Origin: Podaxis mareebaensis
Taxonomy: Eukaryota > Basidiomycota > Agaricomycetes > Agaricales > Agaricaceae
Length of the DNA: 64,000 nucleotides
Reading direction: 5' to 3'
Assembly (NCBI GenBank): GCA_018524725.1
Contig: JAEUWP010000500.1
Location: forward strand, 1-64,000
Part shown: piece by piece, positions 33,618-45,813 of the stretch
Numbering within the stretch: the first letter of the stretch is position 1
Layout: each line of letters starts with the position of its first letter
Made by a program: the position numbers and the translations under genes
The notes under the pieces: model-generated
The model's database searches: none
What the model was told of the DNA's origin: nothing
The model's input: only the letters and a program-made list of their open reading frames with translations

Positions 33618-35040
33618 AACGAACAGGAAAAGAAAGGAAGGGAAAGACGGTGGGAAGGAGAACGAAGAAGTTAGAAGGTAAAAGAGATAAAACGAAGGTG
33701 ACGGTCGCAGACCAAATACTGTTCACAGAACATGGGAGGTGCCAATATGATAGATGTCATCATTCTGCAGTGCCAGTTGTTCCCAGGCAGCATGTGTAGA
33801 AGGCCAATTACTTGACTGTTGGGTCGCTTGGATTGTCAGAGAAACCCCGTCAATATCTCAACAAAGCCTAGAGGCAACGGGGCGCCAGAAATAGCACCTT
33901 GGCAACGTATGCAGAGCTTCATGACCGGATTCAGCCCTAGGTGTAAGTGGTGTACGCAGACCACACGAAAATGTACAAGACGACTCGGCCGCGAAAAGTC
34001 GCGAATCGCCCCTGGCGTCCTCGAAGTCGCCACCCGCTCAAAGCTAGGTGTCGGGGGGCGAGCGCCACCAATGGCAGATGGAGAGGCTGGTAAGCGCGCA
34101 CTAGCCAAATCAGACTCGGAGTGTATGGGTATCAAAATGATGTTCACATACCATGAGTCTATGACAGCGAGAGAATTCGTGATGCAAGTCCTTACTTAGT
34201 CAACTGGCACCCTGACGAAACATTGATGGGCACGTATGTATGCTCGATCTATGACCTAGATAACGCCATATGGGCAAGCCATTCCCCTGACTAGAATCAC
34301 CTCGATCGTACATGGAAGGAGGAAAGAGAGTCGGAAGGAAAAGCTCGGAGGACGGGGCATGACAACTTGGAGCGTGGCACATTTGAGCGCTGGAGCAGGC
34401 ACGAAGGAGGTAATACTTATTGGGATGTGCAAAGAGCCGATTGACCCATGCAAGTCGACAAGGGCTAGGCGATGCTTACGAACAGGCACAGGAAATACTG
34501 ACAAGAGAGTGGAGGATTTCTGATTCCGAGGATACTTGGTTGCCTTGTGGGTTTATTGTTGCGAAATGGGCCAAGACCACGGGGACTATGGCACGCCACG
34601 GTGGACTTGGATAAGTTTGCGAAGGGACCGGGAAGAACCGAAAATCAGACTTTGAGTCCAAGAAGGACGGAGAAGGGGTCATGAAGGGAAGCAACATATT
34701 TGGTAGAGAGGAAGAACGCGTCACGGGCGGGGTCGAGGGATTACAGCAGTACTGTAGTATGTACGTGTGTAGATTGAGTTGGTGGTCCCTAGCGCAGAGT
34801 GTAGCCGGCGGACTTTCGGAAAAAGTGAGGAGACGTGTGTGGAATAGAATAAGAAGAGTAAATCGTGGAGGGAATCTGCCGATCTGGGAGACGGTCAAGT
34901 CCCGTTGCAGAGCGCCTGGCTATCTCCTCACGTGGGATAGAGTCTCCCACGCGACGATGTAATGGAACAAGGTTCCATTTCCTGTATTTTATGTCTCTCC
35001 CATATCCCAACTAACCACTCACCCAGTCCCTCCTTCCACC
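33618..35040. other. Divergent intergenic region between P3 and G-alpha
   Basis: About 1.4 kb with several short open frames on both strands, none with recognisable features. It should contain the promoters of P3 (minus) and of the G-alpha gene (plus). Confidence 0.5.
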
Positions 35041-37546
35041 ATGCCAAAGCAAAAGCATGTCCAACCGCGTCCACGCACTCTCTCCGATCCTCTCGCCGCT
35101 GCCCTCCTCCCCCCTCCCAACGAATCCCCAGAGGAACGCCATCTGCGTATCCAAGCCGAAACCGACGCAAAACGAATCAGCGAATCAATAGATGCCCAGC
35201 TCCAACAGGAGAGGATCGAGAGGAAGAAGGCTCGTCCAGAGGTCAACGTCCTCCTCCTCGGGCAGTCAGAGTCGGGAAAGAGCACTACTCTCAAACGTAA
35301 GTCCCTCCTTGTTGGGTGTGCAGTCATCGGTCTTCGTCCTGCCTGTGCAGCCTCGCATATCGGCTGTGTTGCTTTGTGTGGGTCTCCTTACGTCAAACTC
35401 CATTTAGAAGCCTTCGTGAGTTCCCACTACTGCATTTGTGGACAGTGACACTCACAAGATTGCCGAGAAGCACCCCTGGCCGTACATTTTGCATACTGAC
35501 TCTTTCTCCGTCATGATGCTCATATACACTGCTTCCTGCACCACTTGATCTGCACACCCAATCCGGTGGTTCTCAAGCTAACTGCCAATTTACCTCCAGA
35601 ATTTCGGCTCTTGTATTCCCCTGCAACCTTTCATTCCGAGAGAATTGCATGGCGGGCAGTAATATACCTAAATCTGGTCAGGTCTGTCAGAAGGTATGCG
35701 CATCTATATTTTGTCGGGTGACACTTCGATTGATTCCAAACTCTAGGATTCTGGAAGCGTTGGCCCCTGAGCCTGATACGCTTGATGAACACGATGACTT
35801 GGACTCTACGGAAGCGGAGACGGATATCATCATCTCCTCCAACGGTCGGCCTCCCTCAGCAATTCTAGGCACGCGGGTCGCCAAATATGAAGATTACCGC
35901 AGACGCCTGGCACCTCTCGCTGAACTCGAAGATCGTCTCACACGCCTTCTGTCATCCCCTGACGAGGACGAGCCCACTCGTCTTGGACCGTCACACCCCA
36001 ACTGGGATGCCGTTCGAAATATCTATAACAACGAGATTGCACCCAACGGAATCACTGGTAGACCTACGCCAACAATAACCATCCCGCATAGACAACCATC
36101 ACATGTGGCACGATCCGTGTCAGCTGGTGGCCAAGACGTTCGGACAAAGGAGGTCACCGTCCGTTCGGATTCGGAGTGGAAACGGGCTTTCCAATTGCGG
36201 CTTGGATACAAATCGAAAAGTCCGAAAACGCCGAAGTCTGGAGAGATTGAAGGCTGGTGGGAAGATCCAGATGACCCCGTTCACGCTTTGCATCCATGCG
36301 GCAAGGCAATGGAGGAGTTGTGGGCTGATCCTCAAGTCAAACAACGACTAGAAGAGAAGCGGCTGCGATTGGAGGAAAGTAGCGGATTGTGAGGGTTGTG
36401 TTTTAGATCTGCATAACCAAAAGGCTCATGTTCTCATCAGCTACCTCGATGAGATTCCCCGGATAACGGCAAAGAAGTACATACCCACTGATGGTATGTC
36501 ATGTTCTTTCCATCTAGCTATAATATTCCCATCTGATGTGGCGATGCTATCTTTTCAAGCGGACGTTCTGAAGGCACGATTGAAGACTACAGGGGTTGTG
36601 GAACATACATTCGTCATCAACTCAGGGCATAGCAAAGGCGCCCAGTGGCGCATATACGACGTCGGAGGCGCTAGGAACCAAAGGCAAGCTTGGGCTCCGT
36701 ACTTTGAGGATGGTGAATTTTGCCCGCCTGATCTCTGCGCATGGGACTGACGTTATTCCCATTATCATGTAGTTAACGCCATTATCTTCCTTGCGCCCAT
36801 ATCGGCTTTTGACCAGGTATTTTTTTCTCGCCCTATTGCCTATTCTTGGCTTAACCTCATCACTTGTTCTTCCCTTGTACAGGTTCTGGCAGAAGTAAGA
36901 GTTTCCTTGATGGGTTTGGTACCAACGCTGACATTAACTCCAGGACCCCCGCATCAATCGCCTTGAAGATTCACTGCTACTGTGGAAATCCCTGGTGTCA
37001 AATCCACTACTCTCAAAAGTGAACATCGTTCTATTTTTGAACAAGTGTGACTTGCTCCAGGTGGGTAGATCCTGAGTTTTTATGTGCTCACTGGATTCAC
37101 ATCCTTTTTATTACGCAGGCTAAACTGGAGGCGGGCGTGCGCCTGAGTCACCATATGTATACTTACGGTGATCGACCCAACGACTATGAGTCTGTATCAA
37201 AATGTGTGTTGTAATTCCGTTTCGTCGAGGTTGCCTGCTGACCATATCTTTGTATTTCGCCAGACTTCCGTAATAAGTTTGGAGCTTTACATATGTCCTA
37301 TTCAAGGAACAAGGAAAGGGAGTTGTATAGTACGTCATGACTGACATCTCGGCTTTTGGGGCGTCGACTGAAGATATCTATCTCTCTTCAGTCCATTTCA
37401 CCGCAGTCACTGATACGAGAAGGACGGCTACTATTATATCATCTGGTATGTTTTCTCCCCGCAACCGGGTGAAGGAAAGCTGATCAGATCTTCTAGTCCG
37501 AGACATAATCATTAAAAGCAATCTGCGCACCATGCGATTGGTATGA
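35041..37546 (+). CDS. Atypical heterotrimeric G-protein alpha subunit
   Basis: Predicted as join(35041..35296,35600..35693,35747..36388,36441..36493,36560..36712,36773..36816,36883..36894,36944..37060,37119..37203,37264..37329,37392..37445,37497..37546): 12 exons, 541 aa, all phases consistent. G-box motifs are G1 GQSESGKST (about residues 74-82), switch I RLKTTG with the catalytic Arg near 355, G3 DVGGAR near 382-387, G4 NKCDL, and G5 TAVTDT. A typical G-alpha has about 353 residues. This one has a long hydrophilic N-terminus without the MGC lipidation motif and an acidic insert of about 170 residues in the helical domain. The usual switch II Gln (DVGGQR) is Ala, which in other G-alphas abolishes GTP hydrolysis. 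One exon is only 12 nt. The role is presumably receptor-coupled or receptor-independent signalling; the partner is unknown. Confidence 0.92.
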
Positions 37547-38430
37547 CGCCTTTGCTCACATCAAACCCTGGCCGACCAGTGTTTGCTTTCCATATCCCCT
37601 ATTTTTATTTACACCACCCTTTCCCCGAGTCGGCTGCCGTTCTCCTTTTGCATACAACTCATCTTCAATCTTTTTTGGATAATGACACCTTTGCCGCCCC
37701 TCTATCAAAACGTCAACTTGTTTATTGCTCATATCATATCTTCCTGCTATTAGCTACACCACATTCTTTCCCGCGCCGTTGTCTTCCTCGCTTTCTTTGC
37801 TGCAAGTACATAATCTACCTGTTCTCACATGCCTATTCCTTATTTTCCCGCACGCACTAGTCGTTTTCTATCCCTTCTGGGCCTTTCAAAATTAATTTCG
37901 AGTCGTAGTTGTTTGTACTTTAGTCCCTGACCTGACGCCATTTCGTGTAGCAAATGAGTTGATCTAATGCAATCAAGCTTCTCATTCTGAAATGATAATG
38001 TACACAGCAGGTGTCGAGATCCAAGACGGGAATATTGTGTATCAGCGAAGCTGAGCCGTCCGGCCAATGCCTATTACGTATGTACTCGGCAGGCCCCAAA
38101 TTCAAGAAGTTGAACATCTCTCCCTCGTGCTTCCAAATCCTAATACACCCACGTACCCCCACTTACCCAGTTCCGCTTCACAAACCCAGAAACAGGATCC
38201 AGAATCCAGATTGATATTGATATATTAATTTTGTTCGGATGTTTGCGCGAAGTGTAGGACGGATAACCCGAGCCGGCGGCCCACATAGCCAGCGATCGAG
38301 GAATATCGGATCGATAACAGAGCGTCGCGGATTCGGAATTGGGTATCGAGGTGATCATGTGTGGAGGACCCATCTTCCAGTTGTTGTTGCTCCACTATCA
38401 TCTTCATCTCGGTTGAATCAACCCAGGACT
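37547..38430. other. Intergenic region between G-alpha and RidA genes
   Basis: No gene is supported as separate. An open frame from ATG 38239 runs in phase into the RidA start at 38431 and may be an N-terminal extension (see that entry). Confidence 0.5.
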
Positions 38431-39297
38431 ATGGCAACAAAGGCAACTACACATGAGAGTTTGGGGGTTGTTAGCACTTCCCGTACGTGATGCGTTGGGT
38501 TCTGGTGAGAGGCTTCATTGCTCATCTGGTCCCTAATTTCCCGGTTCTTGGATCTTGGCCCTTGTTTGGACGGTCTGGATCTGCTACTCTGTCGTTGATT
38601 CCTGGATTCGTCTTCTCTTCCATTTGGTTGGCTATTCATCGGGAACTGACATCTCACTCACCACATGGATACATTTGACGCAACGTCAACACCGAAATTG
38701 CGTTGGGTCACCACTGCCCCACGGGCTCACCCTCACACCCGTCTGCATTTAACACGTCAAGAGGCCCCAGCGGCAATCGGGCCCTATTCCCAAGCCATCA
38801 AAGTCGGGTCCCTTGTATTCTGCTCCGGATGCATCCCCTTGAACCCCGAAACAATGCAAGTTGTTGCAGGCGGTGTTGAAGAACAGACTCAACAAGCTCT
38901 CAAGAACCTCAAAGCCGTCATCGAAGCTTCTGGTTCCGAGTTAGGCAAAGTTGTTAAAACCACCGTGAGCTTCTTCAATTCCTCGTTTAATATCCATCTA
39001 GCGCTAGATCTGGTTTTGAATGCTAATATTTACTTCTTGTGGTAGGTCTTCTTGAAAAATATGAATGACTTTGTCGCTGTGAACGGTATCTATGCAAACT
39101 TTTTCGGAGATCATAAACCCGCTCGATCGGCTGTTGAAGTGGCAAGGCTCCCTAAGGATGTATTGGTTGAGGTCGAGGCTATTGCCAGGTGAGTAGTAAT
39201 CTCAGTTGAATGGAAATACAGGGGCGCTTCCCTAGTTCTTCTGACTTGTATTTGATGTATTGATTCTGATTTCTCCTTCCTTTGTAGCTTGGCTTAA
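38431..39297 (+). CDS. RidA/YjgF/UK114 family enamine/imine deaminase
   Basis: Predicted as join(38431..38482,38762..38964,39046..39188,39288..39297), 135 aa, phases consistent and length typical (about 130 aa). RidA hydrolyses reactive enamine/imine intermediates released by PLP enzymes and protects branched-chain amino-acid metabolism. Family features seen are [15 protein letters not shown] near the N-terminus, the [13 protein letters not shown] strand, [12 protein letters not shown] and the [12 protein letters not shown] segment with the conserved substrate-binding Arg. The first intron (279 bp) is unusually long for this window. A second start at ATG 38239 is in frame and would add 64 residues beginning MFARSVGRITRAGG, an Arg-rich stretch that looks like a mitochondrial presequence. 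Alternative starts could give mitochondrial and cytosolic forms, as with the yeast Mmf1/Hmf1 pair. Confidence 0.92.
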
Positions 39298-39518
39298 ATT
39301 TCGCTGACGGGGCGAGCGCATATACTCTTTATCCGCGAATTACTTGAATTGTCTTGGGTGTGGGGTTCTTAGGTCAATGATGTCAGGTGGTTAGTTAGCA
39401 GGTGATGACGAGAGAGTTCTTGTTTCTTCTGTTGGCGGCCAGTGTTCAGCAGGGTTTTATGATGGCTGGGGGAAGGGAAGGAGAAGTGTGGAAACCCGTT
39501 ATCGTGCGATAGTACTAT

Positions 39519-40595
39519 TTACATTTCTTCAATTACTTCTTGTAGCCGTCCTTCATCTAGAATCTCAAACCCTTTCTCTGGTGTCACCTAGATATGGGAT
39601 GGTCAGGGTGCTGCGGTGTATGTGAGACAAGAAAGGTCGCGTGCTGTTTACCTGTGCTAATTGTACGTTGTGCTGGTCTAGCTTCTCCTCCATTACTTGC
39701 TTCAGCACACGCAACGTTAAGATCTGGGCCTCCCTTAGTGTCATTTGCTGTAAAAGGCCGTTGATCAGCGTTGTGCCGTAATCAGATAACGGGGATAAAG
39801 AACACACCTTGTGCCATTTGTCTTGCAGCTCACTCTGAGCAGCCTCGGAGCCAGACCCAATAGCTTTAGCCTCATATCGTACAAAAGTACCCGAAGGATC
39901 GGTATGATACCTACACGAAACATCAGCCCCTTCAATAGACAGACATAATAGCATAGTTAATAATGCCAAAGGAGGCACGTACAACTGCGGTCCAAACTCA
40001 TCAACCCCAGCAATCAACAGAGCAACACCAAATGGTCGGCTCATCATCGCTTCTTCATCATGCACACTCTCACCGAACCGTAGCGCTAGGTCACACACAG
40101 CCTGAGTGACACTCTCTACTTTGATGCGTTCGTCGTAGGTAAATGCGTGGTTTTGCGAGGTAACACGGGCGTGGTCGATCATGGTACGTGCGTCGGCGGT
40201 GAGGCCAGACATGGCGCAACCAAGATGGGTATCGATTTCCATGATCTTCTCGATCGAGGAGGCTTCGATGAGAGGGGATTGGACGCGCTTTTCGACGCCG
40301 AGGACGACGCCTTCGGGAGTCTTGATGCCGACTGTTGTTGAGCCTAGCTATAAAGGCGAGGATTATGTGGGGGTTTCAGTGGATAGATTTGATGCATACT
40401 TTAATTGCCTCGATGGCATATTCGACTGGAGGAAGGCGTTAGCGGCGGTATGCAATTGATTAATATGTGACGCACCTTGGAATAGACGACCTTCTGGCGA
40501 GAATGTGTTGACACCGCGGTCTAGCGTACAAAGATGAAACGAAGCCTTCGCTGGTGCTAGTCGTACTCACCGTACTCTGAGCGCGTCAAGAACAT
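39519..40595 (-). CDS. PUP2: 20S proteasome subunit alpha5
   Basis: Predicted as complement(join(39519..39587,39652..39747,39808..39910,39983..40347,40400..40425,40476..40520,40571..40595)), 242 aa, all phases consistent. It is an alpha-ring subunit of the 20S core particle, structural and gate-forming rather than catalytic. The N-terminus carries the alpha-type signature ([20 protein letters not shown]), followed by [15 protein letters not shown] and [16 protein letters not shown]. The start [11 protein letters not shown] and the overall length fit alpha5 (yeast Pup2, human PSMA5). Seven exons include one of 25 nt and one of 26 nt. It shares a divergent 333-bp promoter region with the inositol monophosphatase gene. 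Confidence 0.95.
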
Positions 40596-40928
40596 GGTTG
40601 GGTTGTATTGGGAGATATATGGGAGCCCAGCTTGCGTGTACTCCTCGACGCGTGTTCATGCCGTGGGAACAATGCAATATATGATGTGATGGTCATCTAA
40701 TCTTATCTTAAGGCGTTTCCTCAGCACAAAATCTACTGCTCCAGGAATGACACGACGACCGGCCGGCGGCAGATAAACTTATTTGTCATATTGCGACGCA
40801 TTTTATAAACCAATGCTCTCATAGCATTTTCAAATCATGCATCACCATCATCGTGGAGTCTCCTAAGCGCCTACTTTGCCCTATCGATCAATACATAATT
40901 ATTGGGTTGTTTCATTACCCTCATCACC
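40596..40928. promoter_or_regulatory. Divergent promoter between alpha5 and inositol monophosphatase
   Basis: 333 bp between two head-to-head start codons. A CCAAT pentamer (40810-40814) directly follows a TATA-like TTTTATAAA, about 120 bp upstream of the plus-strand ATG. Whether these elements are used was not tested. Confidence 0.5.
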
Positions 40929-42223
40929 ATGTCTACCCAGGAACTTTCTACCAGCGATCTTCAAAAAATACTCCACTTTACCATACAACTTGCGCGCGAG
41001 GCGGGTGATCTCATTCTCGATGGATCGAAAGAAATACAGAAGGCAGGATCCTTCGTTGATGAAAAGCTGAATGCGGTCGATCTGGTTACCAAGTACGACG
41101 TTGCGGTTGAGGAGTTGGTGAAGAAAAGAATTGGGGAAGAATATCCCAATTTCAAGTTGTAAGCTAGTTTTTCGCCTCTGGCCCCCTTCTCCTTGCCCAA
41201 CCAAAGATGACAGTGTTGGCGAAGAGTCTTATTCAAAGGGTGTGCGGCATTCGCTCACGGATGAACCGACCTACTGTGTTGACCCAATTGGTGAGATTTA
41301 TTTAGCTCGCAAATGACGAAAATATTGAAATCAAAACAGATGGCACGACAAATTTCGTTCACGGGTTTCCATACGCTTGTATCTCCCTGGGCTTGATATA
41401 CAAACGTCGTCCGGTCCTTGGAGTCATCTATAATCCGTTCCTTGATCAGCTAGTAAATTTTTCTCCTCATCAACATCTCCACCGTGCCTAACGTCATTCA
41501 GTATTCGGGGATCAAAGGTCAAGGATCCTATCTGACAAGAGGGATTAACTCTGAACCCGTAAAACTGCCTCTCGCACCTCCTCGGCCTTTGCCAAGTCTC
41601 CAGAAAGCTCTCATCGGTATCACTGATTGAATCAGGGAGGGGACATAATGACAATTCTCTCACAGGTGTTGAATGGGGCTCCGACCGCCGAAAGGGCACC
41701 ATGGATGCAAAGGCGGGATCATTCTCCCGACTTGCGGGTGACGCTGCGGGAGGCGTTGTAGGCGGGAAGAATGCTCATTCTCTGCGTTCCTTGGGTAGTG
41801 CCGCTTTGAATTATGCGATGGTTGCCCAGGGTGGCCTTGACCTATACTGGTAAGCACTTGGTCATACTTGAAAACCTCGATATAACTTGGCGCTATCCAG
41901 GGAAATTGGGTGTTGGCCATGGGATGTATGCGCCGGCATTGTCATTGCCGAGGAGGCGGGCTGCTTGGTTACAGGCTCCAATAGTGCATTTTCTGCCACG
42001 GCTAACGGAGAAAACTTTGGAGACGTGACTGAAGATATTCTGACCGGGCGCAAATATATCGTCATAAGAGCTATCGCAGGCACCCCGGTGAGTTCATCTC
42101 CGCATTCCTCATGCTATTAGATTATTAATAGCAAGCACTAAACAGGGCGAGGCCGGACGGGAGGCACAGCGCAGGATCATCAGAGAATTCTACGAGACGG
42201 TAGAAGAGGTAGAACCGCTGTAA
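40929..42223 (+). CDS. Inositol-1-monophosphatase family protein
   Basis: Predicted as join(40929..41158,41214..41290,41340..41452,41502..41616,41666..41849,41901..42087,42146..42223), 327 aa, phases consistent. The enzyme dephosphorylates myo-inositol monophosphates with Mg2+, supplying free inositol. Motifs are GEESYSKG (metal-binding Glu pair), [15 protein letters not shown] (the DPIDGTTN signature) and [17 protein letters not shown] (the C-terminal WDxxAG...EAG motif). Compared with animal enzymes of about 277 aa it has a short insert and a longer C-terminal helix ([19 protein letters not shown]), as in many fungal homologues including the QutG group. No quinate cluster is present nearby. 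The start is the ATG directly before [10 protein letters not shown]. Confidence 0.95.
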
Positions 42224-42799
42224 CTGCCACAGTGCTTCAGGCGCAACTTTATTCATGAATAGAGTCCCTAGACTTGGGATTCATAGCCGTCCACTTTGGG
42301 ATTTTCCTCAGGCTATGTCATGGCCACGCTCACATGACATCTAAGAAAGATACAGAAGCCGCGTCGCGTTGGCAGGAGCGTGCGGACATCATCCCCATTG
42401 AGGAGCCTGACTCCATAACTGTGTGATACTCCCCCAACTCACCACCTTTTCTCCGCCTTCTCTGGAAATATCAAGCTAAATTTACGCTAAACCTTTGTGC
42501 CTCGGCACCCAAGCCACTCGAACGCCGAACATCGCGCACCTCAAACCACGGTCCGGTGGCACGGTCCGCACTCGCAGACTCGAATCAGCTGACGGGATTT
42601 TGACCGCTATGGGTGATTCTTCTCCCATACGACTCTTCTTCCAGACAGATGAGAGATATATTTGAGAGTGAGATTGGATACGAGTGGAGGCTTCTGGTGC
42701 GAAGGCGTGCTTCTTGCTGCCTTATCTCGTTCTCCGCTGCCGACCGAGCGTTTCTCTCAAGATTCATAACGTCGAACAAGGTTGAACGACTAACCTATC
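42224..42799. other. Intergenic region upstream of the sugar transporter
   Basis: 576 bp without a supported gene. It should hold the monophosphatase terminator and the transporter promoter. Confidence 0.5.
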
Positions 42800-45699
42800 A
42801 TGGCTGGCGCTAGTGGAAGGGCGGTGCCGACGAATCGGTACGCTATTCTTTTAGCTATTTTTATTGCTTTCGGTGCGTCCTTGTTCTACACCCCTGGAAT
42901 TGAATGGTTTAATTCGTATGACCCGAATCTATAGGAGGTGTGTGCGCTGTTTCGAGAGGTAATCGGTGGCGCGACGTGTGGGTGTTCTTCACCGATTCTG
43001 AATAGCCTAGCGAGCTGACGAAGGAGGTTCTAGCGGACCTGACCGCATTTCTTTATACAGGTTTCCTGTTTGGTTATGATATTGGCGTCATTTCAGTGGG
43101 TGTTCTGGCTCAACGTATCAGAAATAACGCTAATGAATTCTGGCGTGCCTAGGGATGCTTGATTATGCCTGATTTTATTCGCCGGTTTGGAGAGCAAGGC
43201 GCGAACGGGGAGTTCTTCCTGTCGAGTTCTAGACAGTCGATCATCACGTCTCTTCTGTCCGCTGGGTGTGTCTTGTCAGCCGCATCCCTTTAACAAGCAC
43301 TGACACAAAGTACCTCCGCTTAGAACCTTTGTGTACGCACTCCGCTACTTTCTCTGATGCCCCCACCTACGTGTTAACGCGCCTTGTAGTGGTGCACTAG
43401 CCCAGGCTTTCACCTCAGACCGTTTCGGCCGCCGTGGCTCTATCCTCATTTGGGCAGCTATATTTACTATTGGGGTTGCGATTCAGACTGGAACCACGTT
43501 CTCTGTACCGCAAATTACGATCGGAAGGTTCATTGCTGGCCTTGGCGTAGGAGCATTGTCAGGTAAGACACCTATTCTTCACTCATTTTACCTGAGATGA
43601 ACTGAGCATGGGCATGAACAGCGATTGTTCCGTTGTACAATGGAGAAACTTCACCAAAGGCGCTGAGAGGAACGTTACTAGTGTTGTATCAACTCCAAAT
43701 TATCATTGGGTGGGTGTCTCCACGGAACTAGAAGAAGGGTGAGAAGGGTAAAGGCTCACCCAACCTTAGGTTGTTCTTGAGTTATGTATTCGATCTTGCA
43801 ACTCACCACCTGAACAATGCGGCGTCCTGGCGTATTCCCGTCGGTCTCCAGCTCTTATGGGGCGTGATCCTTTTGTCCGGAATCTTCTTCCTACCCGAAT
43901 CACCGTATGTCCCATTCTACCTACCGTGTTGCAGATATCGCTCATCTCACCTACTTTGCATCCGTTTTACCCATCTATCCCCACAGGCGTCACTTACTCG
44001 GAACCGACAGACGAGATGAAGCCCGAGACGTCATAGCAAAATTGAACGGTGTTCCTGTAAACGATCCACTCGTAGACGAAGTTATCGAAGAGTTAGATTA
44101 TGGTATCAGGGCGGAGAACGAAGGCGGAAAAGCGACATGGCTGGAGTGTTTCTCTACCCGGAACCACTTGTGGAGACGGACCGGAAATGGGATGATGTTG
44201 CAATTTATTCAGCAGCTGAATGGGCAGAACTTCTATTGTACGTCCGGGTTGCTGGTTTTTTGACCGACTAACTTAATCTTGCGTCCGCATGGCTTTGCAG
44301 ATTATTACGGAGATACATTCTTCCAGAGCGCAGGAACTGAGTAAGTGGTAACTGCCCGTGTTTTCTTCTCAATTTCTTATTCTTTGTTCTCGTCCATCCC
44401 TCCCCTTTTGGAAGACTGTCGCCATATGTGATCCAGGTCATATTAGGAGCCGTTTCCGTAGTCGGCACTGTCCCTGCATTGGTATGACCTTATATGCTAT
44501 GTTCACCGATCATCGCATGATGAATACTTTCTACCAGCATCTAATTGAGTCCTGGGGACGACGAAGGGTAAGCGACTGATTGGACCTTCGGTTCTGCGCT
44601 GCGGAGGCTAATCATGATGTCTCGTGTTCTTCCCCCTCAGTCGCTACTTACGGGTGCGCTACTTGAAGCAGGTTGTTCTATCATCGTGAGTCTTATCCTT
44701 CTCTCTCCTTTCAAATATCGCCCGGTGTTAACCGCCGCGGCGGTAGGCGGGTCTCGTCGGTCATTACACGTTAGCCCCAGCGGGTACACCCAAAGAGCTC
44801 CTCACATCCCGTAACAGACAAGGCGGTAAGCTTCTCGGTGGTATTTCATTTCTGCCACGGATGCTCACGTGGTCGTTTATTAGGCGATACGCTCATCGCC
44901 TTCGCTGTCTTGCATGTCTTTTCTTTTTCGATCTTCTGGGGTCCAACGCCGTACGTCGCCGTTATCGCCTTTTTCTCTTATCTCCATTTAATTTAACGCC
45001 TCGTATCAATTGCACAGGTGGGTTTACCTCGGCGAGTCTTTCCCTCTCCGTGTTCGCCCAAAGAGTATTGCTCTGGGCAGTGCTACAAACTGGTGAGATT
45101 GACCCAAGCATCACCGAAACTTTGTTCGAAAGTTGATTTCGGTCCTTTTCATTTCGCAAACAGGCTCTGGAATTTCCTACTTTCATTCTTTGCTCCCAGG
45201 ATTGCGGCTAAGTACGTCTAACGCCATTTAACCCTCTACCGCAGTCTTCCACGTGCCGATGGCACGGTGTCAATGTTTCCATCACATATCATACGACGCT
45301 GTGTCCCTATCATCGCTGGATGACTGACGTGATGCTGATTCTGACCCCACAACTCTACCAGGATCGGGCCTCTCATCTTGCTAATTTTCTTCGGCATGCT
45401 ATTGTTTGGATATGTCTACGTCTATCTATTTGTGCCTGAGACAAAAGGTCTTAGCTTGGAAGAGGTCAGTCCACTCTCCCGTTCATTTCCGCCCGTTCAC
45501 CGTATTCAGAAAATTTTGGTTGCTGATGACTATCTGCGTTTTTTATCAGGTTGACGAGATGTATCGTTCGGGAGTCAAACCATGGAATTCGGCTGGGTGG
45601 AAACCACATCTGGTCGATCATCTGCACCAAAAAAGCGCAGATGTTGAGATTCGTGATTCGGATGAGAAGGCTCCTGAGGACAAGCGGCCCGCGGCCTGA
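42800..45699 (+). CDS. MFS sugar transporter (hexose transporter-like)
   Basis: Seventeen exons with consistent phases: join(42800..42872,43061..43095,43153..43265,43390..43562,43622..43709,43770..43904,43987..44237,44301..44340,44415..44481,44538..44567,44641..44685,44747..44825,44884..44950,45018..45092,45164..45211,45362..45464,45550..45699), 523 aa. It is a 12-helix plasma-membrane sugar/H+ symporter of the SP family. Signatures are FLFGYDIGVIS in helix 1, SDRFGRRGS between helices 2 and 3, PESPRHLLG, QQLNGQNFYYYGDTFF in helix 7, ESWGRRRS and PETKGLSLEEVDEMY at the end. These match fungal high-affinity glucose/monosaccharide carriers; the substrate cannot be told from sequence. A 3-nt exon (GAG, 42935-42937) would restore the usual FGGFLFGYD but is optional. 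It is convergent with the secreted protein gene at 45814. Confidence 0.94.
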
Positions 45700-45813
45700 G
45701 GTTGATGGTCATCAAGATCACTGTGATTCACGAACAAAACCTGTACTATTCTTTCATGTACTTTCACGATTCAGAATAGAACCACTATCGACATAAACAC
45801 AGACAGAAAAGGT

